DNA of 34,152 nt, taken from Haloarculaceae archaeon H-GB1-1 (lineage in GTDB: Archaea > Halobacteriota > Halobacteria > Halobacteriales > Haloarculaceae). Both the position numbers and the translations under genes were made by a program. The notes below the pieces were generated by a model. That model had not been told where the DNA came from. It did no database searches and was given only the letters and a program-made list of their open reading frames with translations. Where the stretch lies: the NCBI GenBank assembly GCA_029688825.1, contig JARUKX010000041.1:1-34152 (forward strand), written 5' to 3'. Below are positions 1 to 6,035 of the stretch, in pieces (the stretch's first letter is position 1; every line of letters starts with the position of its first letter).

Positions 1-618
1 AACGAGGATGGCCCGAACCCGGTCGCGCTGAACATGGTGCGGATTCGTCACCGACAGGAGAGCGTCGTTATCAAGCATCTGGCCGATGGGCTGAGTCCCG
101 TTCAGTGGGGAACGCTCAGTACGCTCGTTGGGGACGGTGGAGACCTTTCGCCGCAGGATATTGCCGAGCGTGAGGGTTACCACGTCGAGAGCGTTCGGCG
201 TGCCCTGCGCGACATGGAAGACCTCGTACACCGCGAGTACGCGAAGGTCTCGCTTCGGTCGGAGTACATCGCCGATCTCGTTCACGAGGCCGTCGAGGAA
301 GCTCGGTCTGCGAACCAGAAGCTCGCCGAGACCGCTGGGAAGGCACTCGAAGCCGCCGAACGCGGGCTCGACGAGACGATGAGCGCCTTCATCGCGTGGG
401 CCGCTCGCCACGGCGTCGACGTCGACGACGCCCGCTCTGCCAAGATGCTGCTCCGATTCGGCGGGATGGAGACGGCACGCGACGCTGAGCGGGCAATCCG
501 TGAAGGGTTCAAGGTCTGGCGTCGTGCCGGCATGCCCGAAGAACGCTACCGGATGGCCGAAGTCCGATTCCCCGGAGGTGCCTACAGTACCGCGTGGCGG
601 TACCTCTACACCGGGTAG
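1..618 (+). CDS. Helix-turn-helix haloarchaeal element protein, C-terminal part (cut by window edge)
   Basis: The frame is open from base 1, so the ATG at 34 is probably internal and the real start lies outside the window. About 205 residues are visible. The first part reads as a winged-helix/MarR-like DNA-binding region (LSPQDIAEREGYHVESVRRA, then the wing). A long Ala/Glu-rich helical stretch follows (about residues 80-130). The tail is compact and aromatic, ending near AYSTAWRYLYTG. This layout resembles a protein type common in haloarchaeal plasmids and integrated elements (I think of DUF7845-like proteins, not verified). A regulatory or replication-linked DNA-binding role is inferred. 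It is read toward the AT-rich cassette, but 415 bases separate them and the two are probably transcribed independently. Confidence 0.7.
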   Translation, partial: NEDGPNPVALNMVRIRHRQESVVIKHLADGLSPVQWGTLSTLVGDGGDLSPQDIAEREGYHVESVRRALRDMEDLVHREYAKVSLRSEYIADLVHEAVEEARSANQKLAETAGKALEAAERGLDETMSAFIAWAARHGVDVDDARSAKMLLRFGGMETARDAERAIREGFKVWRRAGMPEERYRMAEVRFPGGAYSTAWRYLYTG

Positions 619-781
619 TGGACCACCGGCTGAGTGGCAACGCTCGTTCTCTCCCACATTTCTGGGTGTTTCTTGCCCCTTTCTGGCCGGGATCGGCGCG
701 GTCGTCGTCGAGGTCGCAACGCAATCTCCGTTCGGCGTCGCTCGTCGCCGATGAAACTGCAACGCGAACCGTTGCGTTTCC

Positions 782-806
782 TCTTATGGGTGTGGCTAAG
801 GCCACA
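782..806 (+). promoter_or_regulatory. TATA-like box followed by a TGTGGC/GCCACA inverted repeat
   Basis: CTTATG at 782-787 resembles a haloarchaeal TATA box. At 791-806 the arms TGTGGC and GCCACA flank TAAG, giving a 6-bp-arm inverted repeat. Placed between the box and the expected transcript start (about 811), it would suit an operator. No ORF starts immediately downstream, so the transcript, if any, would be non-coding or a very long leader. The operator role is inferred. Confidence 0.35.
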
Positions 807-996
807 AACTCAAAATACACCGCTTAGCCGCGAGACACATCCGTTCCACGCGAAACAGTCGAAACGTACCCTCTGGTGGGTTGGTAGTTTCCAAGAGAGG
901 TGTTAAAGACCGCGCTGAGAACCCACACAAAATATGTAGCAAGAAAGGAACTATAAGGACATTTTGGTGTTGGTCCTGTATAATCTCTACAACATT

Positions 997-1020
997 TATC
1001 CCTATTTTTATAAAGGGATA
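997..1020 (+). promoter_or_regulatory. Promoter of the AT-rich cassette: TATA box inside an inverted repeat
   Basis: TATCCCT (997-1003) and AGGGATA (1014-1020) are exact 7-bp inverted arms. They enclose an AT-only core whose TTTTTATAA is a good archaeal TATA box. The core lies about 25 bases before the ATGs at 1034 and 1037, which fits a leaderless transcript. A protein bound to the arms would cover the TBP/TFB site, so this looks like a repressor operator. Confidence 0.5.
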
Positions 1021-1033
1021 GTTAGTATTAGTG

Positions 1034-1873
1034 ATGATGACTAAAGCGGAGTTTCAATATGAGGGTTTATTGGTATTCACTCCAGTATCTATCAAATCAA
1101 AAGTTGATTTATCATCATCATCATCTTCGGGAATAGGCGAACACCTTCCGGAATTTCTACAAGGAAATCCAGATAATCCCAGTGAAGGCTTTGAAGAACA
1201 TGATTTGCACAACTATCTAAAAAATGACCGTTTCCAACCAGATAGCTTGCGTTCACTAGTTTCGGAAATAACTTACATCGAATACAAATCAGAGTCTTAT
1301 TCAGAAGAAGAAGCATACGTGGATGGCCGGTATAAGGATGTACATATTCGGCAGCTAGAAACTGCAGATATATTTATTCTTAAACCTGATTTAGCGCTGC
1401 TCAGAGGAAAGAGAGCAACTGTAGAAAAAGCAATTAGTGCTATTCAACGGATAAGGAAAGCTGATGTACTAATTGAACCTATAATATTCTCTCCTGATTT
1501 TCTGCACAACCTATATTATAGATCTGAGCAGTTATTTACTAACTCAAAAATCAAACCTCGAGAAATTACTGAAATGCGCTTTGAAGGACCTGATAGTATT
1601 TCAACGTTAAAAACGCATTCTGAACATATTAATTCGGATCTGCAGGACATATATCAGTCATCGAATGAAGGTCAAATAGAATTTTTAACTAGAAGATATT
1701 CGGTGTTCGGGTTAAATACCGTAGTCCAAATACAAAAAGATAGACTACACGTCAAGACTTCAAAGAGTGAATTATCAGGATTGGGCGAGTTAGAAACGAT
1801 GCTTCACTCTATTTATCTTTGTAAAGAAATCACAGAAATAGCCGCCGAACTTCTTGACAAGAATTTCATCTGA
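1034..1873 (+). CDS. Orphan protein, first gene of the AT-rich cassette
   Basis: A 279-residue soluble protein that I do not recognise. A GTG at 1031 and ATGs at 1034 and 1037 are all possible starts. I chose 1034 because the TATA box centred near 1009 predicts a transcript start at about this point. Near the N-terminus a run of Ser is coded by a TCA/TCT-rich triplet repeat (around 1110-1127). The rest is mixed alpha/beta with many Ile and Lys and far fewer acidic residues than neighbouring genes. There is no signal peptide, membrane helix or obvious catalytic motif. The gene is much richer in A+T than its surroundings, which implies recent transfer. Two bases separate it from the next gene, so the pair is almost certainly co-transcribed and may act together. 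Confidence 0.75.
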   Translation: MMTKAEFQYEGLLVFTPVSIKSKVDLSSSSSSGIGEHLPEFLQGNPDNPSEGFEEHDLHNYLKNDRFQPDSLRSLVSEITYIEYKSESYSEEEAYVDGRYKDVHIRQLETADIFILKPDLALLRGKRATVEKAISAIQRIRKADVLIEPIIFSPDFLHNLYYRSEQLFTNSKIKPREITEMRFEGPDSISTLKTHSEHINSDLQDIYQSSNEGQIEFLTRRYSVFGLNTVVQIQKDRLHVKTSKSELSGLGELETMLHSIYLCKEITEIAAELLDKNFI

Positions 1874-1875
1874 CG

Positions 1876-2508
1876 ATGGCCCCTAATTATATTGAAAAGA
1901 TAATTGTCAAGTCACATAACCCAAAATGGGGGAAAGTTGCTGTTAGTATAGGAGTGCTCTCAGGATTAGCTGCTCTCATATTTTCAAATCCAGTTGGGAA
2001 AATTGTATCAATCATAATTGGGTTGATTGTTTTGTCAATTAATTATTTAATACCTAAATTAAAAAGTGGTATTCAAATAACATGTGTGCAAACTAAGCCC
2101 CCGAATTCTGTAGAAAATCACCATAATGGCCGCTATAAAATATCGCATGGAATTGGGCATTTAGAGACATATATTGATGTACCCGCCTGGGCAACTGAGT
2201 TTAATATAAAAATGGTAAGTGACCCAACTATTGATATTATACCATGGGATAACAAACCCGACTCAGTGAGATTAGAAGGCAATCATCTGAAATCAGATTA
2301 TGATCTAAATGGATTTCCCATTACGTTAAAAATTGTAGGTGATCCAGAAGATATAGCAGAGGGCGAATATACATTGAAATTTGTCGATGTAAGAGCAAAT
2401 ACTACAATTAAGAAGGTAGAGCTAAAAGGCGACCGAGAACCTCCTGAAGATTTGAATGTTGATGAACTTGAGCAGGAAGAGGCAGAAGAGTGGGGCATTG
2501 AAATTTGA
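1876..2508 (+). CDS. Orphan membrane-anchored protein, second gene of the AT-rich cassette
   Basis: A 210-residue protein with two N-terminal hydrophobic segments, at about residues 20-37 and 41-62. They form a tight hairpin that would place both termini on the same side. The soluble part (about 65-185) is beta-rich, with alternating hydrophobic residues like an immunoglobulin or C2-type sandwich. The tail is acidic (about 188-208, ending EEWGIEI). I do not recognise the family. With the soluble protein encoded just upstream, it could form a two-component membrane module, for example a sensor or effector. That is inference from gene layout only. The gene shares the AT-rich composition of its partner. 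Confidence 0.7.
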   Translation: MAPNYIEKIIVKSHNPKWGKVAVSIGVLSGLAALIFSNPVGKIVSIIIGLIVLSINYLIPKLKSGIQITCVQTKPPNSVENHHNGRYKISHGIGHLETYIDVPAWATEFNIKMVSDPTIDIIPWDNKPDSVRLEGNHLKSDYDLNGFPITLKIVGDPEDIAEGEYTLKFVDVRANTTIKKVELKGDREPPEDLNVDELEQEEAEEWGIEI

Positions 2509-2717
2509 CAATTTGAGAAGATACTTCACATATCTCACTTAGAGGTCGCACCGGGGAAAGAGACAGCGTTCGTACCCCATACGCTCGATAACGTTGAAAC
2601 AGCCGAAAATTGAACCGCTTAGGTATAATGGTATCCACCATGATTAGGACGAAAATCTAGATTGCCCTGTGGCCCGTTGTTTCATTCTGCTAAATACCTC
2701 AGTCGAGTTTCATAAAG

Positions 2718-3197
2718 TCAATATCCGTTACCAATCTCCCACTCTTCGTAGTACCGTTTCGCATCTTCCAGAACCTCGATGAAGTGGGGAAGTCGAACAC
2801 CGTCGAGTTGAACTCTGCTGGAAAGTTCACCCAGTTCACGAATACCTACTTCATAGAGGCCTACACAAACGAATTTCATGTAGTAGTCGACGCAGATTTC
2901 GTCGTCATAGGGGTTCAGAATCACTTCCCAGGGTCGTTCACTGTATTCCTGATTCGGGTAGCCCTCGCCGTTCAGGTGATAGGCTGCCTGCTTGAACGCC
3001 AGAATGTACTCGTCGAGTAGGTACGGTTCTAGAATAAGCGAATCGATACGATTGTCCTCCTCGTCGTATGCTTCGAGGAACAGCCCATCACTCTCGGCGA
3101 CGTAGATTAGCCGCCAGCCATCAATATGAGCTTCGTCCGGTTTCACGATCTGCCACTCCTCTCGGTTGTTGTCGTTGAGGCCGCTCTTCATCGGCAT
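2718..3197 (-). CDS. Conserved-looking orphan protein
   Basis: A 159-residue acidic, tyrosine-rich protein with no membrane segments and no motif I can name. The frame extends upstream to 3260, but that extension is basic and unlike the rest. I chose the ATG at 3197 because a TATA-like CTATAG lies about 34 bases upstream on the same strand. A second ATG, two codons in (3191), is equally possible. The C-terminal third is helical (LEDAKRYYEEWE). The composition is haloarchaeal, unlike the AT-rich cassette it converges on. It may be an immunity or hypothetical protein of the integrated element, but function cannot be assigned. Confidence 0.65.
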   Translation of the reverse strand: MPMKSGLNDNNREEWQIVKPDEAHIDGWRLIYVAESDGLFLEAYDEEDNRIDSLILEPYLLDEYILAFKQAAYHLNGEGYPNQEYSERPWEVILNPYDDEICVDYYMKFVCVGLYEVGIRELGELSSRVQLDGVRLPHFIEVLEDAKRYYEEWEIGNGY

Positions 3198-3325
3198 CGA
3201 TGCTGCGATGCGGACCGCTATGGTTCTATAGCGTAATCTGCTCAAAAGATACTCACCCACTGGCTTCGACTCATTTCATCTCGCGTGCGTCATATATATC
3301 GACTCCTCGCACTTCACAGAGTCTC

Positions 3326-3374
3326 GCCCATGGCTACGCTCCGATTTCGTCGGAGACGAGAACGCGCCATGGGC
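3326..3374. repeat. Nested inverted repeat, cruciform or hairpin
   Basis: The outer arms GCCCATGGC (3326-3334) and GCCATGGGC (3366-3374) match exactly. Inside them CTCCGA (3339-3344) pairs with TCGGAG (3350-3355) around a five-base loop. The nested arrangement could be a regulator site, a terminator or the end of a lost small element. Nothing in the sequence decides between these. Confidence 0.5.
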
Positions 3375-3589
3375 TAACAGTATAAGGGGGTAGTTTCACT
3401 TTCCAGTTTACACCGAAGTGCCGCCTGTCGGTTTGTCACGGTTGCCTGGAAAGGAGATTCACGCCTTCCAGTGGCAATTCTCATTTCCTGAGTGAGTTTT
3501 GCCATCTCACAGAGTCTACCCCGAACATTCTGTACTTGCAGATTCTCCAGTTGGCATTGTCACAGTCAAGATGATGGATACTGAGGTAC

Positions 3590-3597
3590 CTTTATGC
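3590..3597 (+). promoter_or_regulatory. TATA box of the AbrB-type gene
   Basis: CTTTATGC lies 28-35 bases before the ATG at 3625. That spacing predicts a leaderless or nearly leaderless transcript and is the main reason for preferring that start. Confidence 0.5.
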
Positions 3598-3624
3598 CAC
3601 CCTAACGGCACTGCCGCTGTGCCG

Positions 3625-3894
3625 ATGAGGAAAATCCGCCAAAAGAATGGTAGCGGCCTCGTGACGATTCCGAAAGAGTACTTGCAGATGGACGGAGTTC
3701 TCGTCGACGGCGAGATTCCCGAGTGCCACCATCTCGTCGTGGACTACCTGGATACCGGTGTGTACGCCATCCGACTGACTCAGGATGGAGATATACCCTC
3801 GCTCCGTGAGGCCGAAGGGATTCGTCAAATCGTCGCCGACCGATTGCTCGACGGTGGGGCAGCCGAGCTTTTGGAGGCGAAGGAAGCGCTGTAG
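3625..3894 (+). CDS. AbrB/SpoVT-type swapped-hairpin DNA-binding protein
   Basis: An 89-residue protein. It opens with MRKIRQKNGSGLVTIPKEYL, the typical first beta strands of a SpoVT/AbrB domain (signature G-x-V-TIPK). Such domains dimerise and bind AT-rich operator DNA. They often serve as antitoxins or as regulators within mobile elements. The second half (about 55-89) is a helical tail with a LLDGGAAELLEA pattern that may bind a partner. No toxin gene is adjacent, so a stand-alone regulator is more likely. The frame is open back to 3499, but that extension does not look like protein, and the TATA spacing supports the ATG at 3625. Confidence 0.75.
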   Translation: MRKIRQKNGSGLVTIPKEYLQMDGVLVDGEIPECHHLVVDYLDTGVYAIRLTQDGDIPSLREAEGIRQIVADRLLDGGAAELLEAKEAL

Positions 3895-3947
3895 AGGTGA
3901 GAACCAGCAACTAATACAACCATCATATCATTGTCAAATCTGCATAA

Positions 3948-3958
3948 TCTATTTATTT
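3948..3958 (+). promoter_or_regulatory. TATA box of the lipoprotein gene
   Basis: CTATTTATTTG lies about 25-34 bases before the GTG at 3982. It supports that GTG, rather than the TTG at 3964, as the translation start. Confidence 0.45.
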
Positions 3959-3981
3959 GATAATTGCATGTTTATTGTATT

Positions 3982-4311
3982 GTGATATCTAGGAACGCAG
4001 CATTGGCAGCCGTTGTACTGCTAGTCACGATTTCAGGATGTTCTGGTGCAACTGGTGGACTTCAGATTGAAGCAGATCATGCCGAAACGACAGCACTGGG
4101 GAATGTGGTAGTAACAGCTACCGTAGAAAACACAGCCGAGGAGACCAGGGAAGGAACCCTGTACTGCGAGGTCTCAGTAAGTGGGCGAATTTACGAAGAC
4201 AGTTATTCAATCTCGGTTGATGGAGAGAGTAGAGAAACCTATGAGATGAAATTTGACGTCCCGATTTCTGACTATGGAGATGGTGGAGAGTATAGTTGTG
4301 AGTTGAAGTAA
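3982..4311 (+). CDS. Small secreted lipoprotein
   Basis: A 109-residue protein with an N-terminal hydrophobic segment (about residues 5-17) ending in a lipobox-like TISGC. Lipidation at that Cys would anchor the mature protein outside the cell membrane. The mature part (about 85 residues) is beta-rich, with alternating polar and hydrophobic residues and a pair of Cys (in LYCEV and YSCEL) that could form a disulfide. It resembles small FxLYD or CARDB-like beta-sandwich domains that bind proteins or the cell surface; this is a shape-based guess. The gene is moderately AT-rich and belongs to the accessory region. It may be an element-encoded surface protein. Confidence 0.65.
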   Translation: MISRNAALAAVVLLVTISGCSGATGGLQIEADHAETTALGNVVVTATVENTAEETREGTLYCEVSVSGRIYEDSYSISVDGESRETYEMKFDVPISDYGDGGEYSCELK

Positions 4312-4339
4312 TCAATCCACGAAGAAGTGAGCCGTTCTA

Positions 4340-4582
4340 TTATCTGTACTTGCTAACTGTGCGAGTTCGGTATTCGAGTCCGAGAACGGCCGTGTTCGCT
4401 ACTGTCTGTATCGTCGTCGGCTCGATCTCCCCGCGAGCCTGCTGTATGTTCTGCTTCGAACCGATGAGGTGACGAAGTGCGGTGTCGTTGGCATCCGATT
4501 TCGGCACATCGTCCCACTCCTCTCCCGAGCCAGCGACGATTCCTCGAACATCCTCCAGCAGCTGCTCGCGTTCGTCGGTCAT
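4340..4582 (-). CDS. Small acidic orphan protein
   Basis: An 80-residue protein with an acidic first half (EREQLLEDVRGIVAGSGEEWDD) and a helical, less charged second half. I recognise no family. It is judged real because the composition is haloarchaeal and a TATA-like TTTATA lies about 26 bases before the ATG, the usual leaderless spacing. It converges on the lipoprotein gene with 28 bases between the stops. Confidence 0.5.
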   Translation of the reverse strand: MTDEREQLLEDVRGIVAGSGEEWDDVPKSDANDTALRHLIGSKQNIQQARGEIEPTTIQTVANTAVLGLEYRTRTVSKYR

Positions 4583-4877
4583 CGGGTAGCTGTAGTGAGC
4601 AATATAAACCGACTGATGTTACCACCTCTTGAACCTATGCGAACGGGCGTATCTGGAGTGACTGAAGTGGGGTTCAATTATATAGAAGCACGCCAGCCCA
4701 TGCCCATGGCTGAAGCGACCGGCAATTATCAGCCAATTTGATGTAGTGACCGCGCCGAAAAGGCCCAGAAATTCACATCAATCGCTGTTCCTCACTCAAT
4801 CGACGTCGGACCCCAGGGGGACCCAATCAAAATCGACAATGAAGGGTGCCAGCAGAATCCAATATGCGGAGTATTCT
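4583..4877. other. Intergenic region with a forward TATA box and a mini-ORF
   Basis: The ATTATATAG box at 4677-4685 faces right. ATG codons at 4700 and 4706 stand at the expected transcript start but open only a 13- or 11-codon frame, ending at 4741. The rest lies downstream of the hicA stop and shows no recognisable gene or repeat. Confidence 0.4.
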
Positions 4878-5123
4878 TCAGCGATGTTCGTCAATCCACT
4901 CACACCATTCGTGGAAATCGTTCGCACCACACTGGTCGGCGATGCTCTGGAGCGTTCCAACGCGAATACGGTCGTGAAGTGGGACGGTGACGGTCCGCTT
5001 TTCGCCCGATACCGGATGGGTGTACTTCAGAATAGCGTGGTCCCCACTGGTCCTATCGTGGTTATACCCGAACTTCTGGAGGACCTTTACGATGTCTCTA
5101 CCCGAAAAATCCCGCGTGACCAT
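4878..5123 (-). CDS. hicA: HicA-family mRNA-interferase toxin
   Basis: An 81-residue basic protein with the HicA/YcfA fold signature: an N-terminal strand/helix (SGRDIVKVLQKFGY), then the conserved SGDHAIL with the catalytic His, then a VTVPLHDRI strand and a final helix. HicA toxins fold like double-stranded-RNA-binding domains and cut mRNA when freed from HicB. The ATG directly abuts the TGA of hicB, so the two are translationally coupled in antitoxin-first order. The length is typical. In haloarchaea such pairs are common in integrated elements, where they stabilise the element or block phage. Confidence 0.88.
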   Translation of the reverse strand: MVTRDFSGRDIVKVLQKFGYNHDRTSGDHAILKYTHPVSGEKRTVTVPLHDRIRVGTLQSIADQCGANDFHEWCEWIDEHR

Positions 5124-5330
5124 TCAACTACCCTCAAACCACGGGGCGTCAGGCGCTGGTGACGGAGTGTCGTCCTCACGGGCTTCGAGCGTCAGCTCAA
5201 CCGCTTCATCGAGGTTTTCGAGCGCTTCCGCGCGCGTCTCCCCCTGACTAGCGACGCCGGTCTCTACGTCGACGGCCGACCACCAGCCATCGTCTTCTTC
5301 GATGAGACGAATTTCGCGCCCAGTACTCAT
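5124..5330 (-). CDS. hicB: HicB-family antitoxin
   Basis: A 68-residue acidic protein with the HicB N-terminal domain: a short strand, WWSAVDVETGVASQGETRAEALENLDEAVEL, and an acidic tail ending WFEGS. This domain binds and masks HicA. There is no C-terminal DNA-binding domain. Short archaeal and bacterial HicB proteins like this lack the ribbon-helix-helix or HTH tail, so autoregulation may need another protein. The winged-helix gene 42 bases away on the same strand could supply it, but this is speculation. A TATA-like CTTATC lies about 30 bases before the ATG. Confidence 0.85.
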   Translation of the reverse strand: MSTGREIRLIEEDDGWWSAVDVETGVASQGETRAEALENLDEAVELTLEAREDDTPSPAPDAPWFEGS

Positions 5331-5372
5331 ACGAACGACTAAGGCGGAATCGTGGATAAGCGTTCGGCTGAT

Positions 5373-5690
5373 TCACTCGTCTTCTGGAATCTTCAAGTCC
5401 TCCGGATTGAGTTCACCAGCAAGATAGGCTCGTCCTTTGTCGGTAAGAGTGTAGTATGCTCGGTCCTCGTCCACCTTCTCCAGTAGGCCCCGCTTAGGGA
5501 GATTCCGCATCCTTCGTGCGACGGTCTCAGTGCTTTTGTCTAGTGCTTTCTCCACCTCGGTGAGGTTGTACCAGACGACGGTGGGGGGTAGGACTATCTC
5601 ACCCCCTTGTTCGGCGAAGAACTCTAGAATAGCATCGTCGACCTCGTTCATCCCTTCCACACGGGGGCGCATACCCGCCAATACGTCCAT
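5373..5690 (-). CDS. PhiH1-repressor-like winged-helix regulator
   Basis: A 105-residue winged-helix protein. The N-terminal helix has VDDAILEFFAEQGG. The recognition helix region is STETVARRMRNLPKRGLLEKV. The wing and tail (YYTLTDKGRAYLAGELNPEDL) match the conserved end of the haloarchaeal phage phiH1 repressor family (TxxGRAYLAGELDA). Such proteins act as repressors of integrated elements and viruses. The first ATG was kept because a TATA-like GATATATC lies about 25 bases upstream, and a GGAGG at spacing 13 is also present. It lies between the toxin-antitoxin pair and the integrase region, as expected for the element's control gene. Confidence 0.8.
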   Translation of the reverse strand: MDVLAGMRPRVEGMNEVDDAILEFFAEQGGEIVLPPTVVWYNLTEVEKALDKSTETVARRMRNLPKRGLLEKVDEDRAYYTLTDKGRAYLAGELNPEDLKIPEDE

Positions 5691-5760
5691 TCTCTGTTAG
5701 AACCTCCGATATATCGTGCAATTGCAGAGATATTACTTAATGATAGAGGTTTAGGCATAT

Positions 5761-5777
5761 CTTTATGGGATATCCCA
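5761..5777 (+). promoter_or_regulatory. TATA-like box with a perfect 12-bp palindrome
   Basis: CTTTATG (5761-5767) is a plausible TATA box facing the integrase. It overlaps TGGGATATCCCA (5766-5777), a perfect palindrome that would suit a dimeric repressor such as the winged-helix protein encoded next door. Both roles are inferred. Confidence 0.4.
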
Positions 5778-5789
5778 CAAATCGGGGTT

Positions 5790-5930
5790 ACAGGGAGTCG
5801 ACCTACTCGGGTAATCCGATTCTGCATCTCTCGCAGAAGCCGGTGTTGAAGGCACCGGCGTCGGGTTGGCTCTCTTTCCGGGAGAAGCCATGCAAAGAGA
5901 TACGTGCGGAGGACTTGAATCCTCCCGTCA
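5790..5930 (+). ncRNA. Candidate structured RNA (four hairpins) or IS-element relic
   Basis: Four stem-loops follow one another: TTCTGC/GCAGAA (5820-5838, 7-base loop), GCCGGTG/CACCGGC (5839-5859, 7-base loop), GGCT-CTC/GAG-A-AGCC (5868-5889, bulged A, 7-base loop) and GGAGGA/TCCTCC (5908-5925, 6-base loop). A TATA-like box at 5761 could drive it. It is not a standard tRNA, because the arm sizes and order do not fit. The hairpins and a protein-like reading frame make a relic of an IS200/IS605-type tnpB 3' end, whose guide RNA lies there, a reasonable alternative. Neither is proven. Confidence 0.35.
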
Positions 5931-6035
5931 GGCGAATGCATCGTCCAAGACTACTTCCTCATTAATCAACAGCTTTTCCATTGAGAAGAATTTGGTGTCC
6001 TCAGTACATCCCGCAGTTTTCCGGGGGCGACTGCG

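Larger units (their letters stand above)
619..1033. other. Intergenic region with two promoter-like sites and no convincing gene
   Basis: No ORF here has haloarchaeal codon character. The first half is GC-rich. It contains a TATA-like box with a palindrome at 782-806. From about 920 the DNA turns AT-rich and leads into the next gene, whose promoter sits at 997-1020. The compositional change near 920 looks like the left edge of inserted DNA. Confidence 0.6.
3198..3624. other. Intergenic region with a large inverted repeat
   Basis: This stretch holds the divergent control regions of the orphan gene and the AbrB-type gene. A cruciform-capable inverted repeat lies at 3326-3374. An 11-bp direct repeat TCACAGAGTCT occurs at 3314-3324 and 3507-3517. 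The TATA box of the AbrB gene is at 3590-3597. I see no gene. Confidence 0.55.
5691..6035. other. Intergenic region before the integrase, rich in hairpins
   Basis: It contains the promoter of the winged-helix gene, a 12-bp palindrome next to a rightward TATA box (5761-5777) and four consecutive hairpins (5820-5925). A 66-codon frame from 5765 overlaps the hairpins. It reads partly like protein (QKPVLKAPASGWLSF) but is not convincing as an intact gene. Confidence 0.5.

Noticed and set aside
1110-1127. Triplet repeat as a possible microsatellite phase-variation site
   Set aside because: It is in frame and codes a Ser run; triplet slippage would not shift the frame.
4746-5162. 138-codon plus-strand ORF opposite hicA
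   Set aside because: Antisense to the clear HicA frame and without haloarchaeal composition.
5765-5965. 66-codon plus-strand ORF with a protein-like centre
   Set aside because: Its ATG lies inside the TATA-like box and the frame covers the hairpins; kept only as a possible IS relic within the ncRNA entry.
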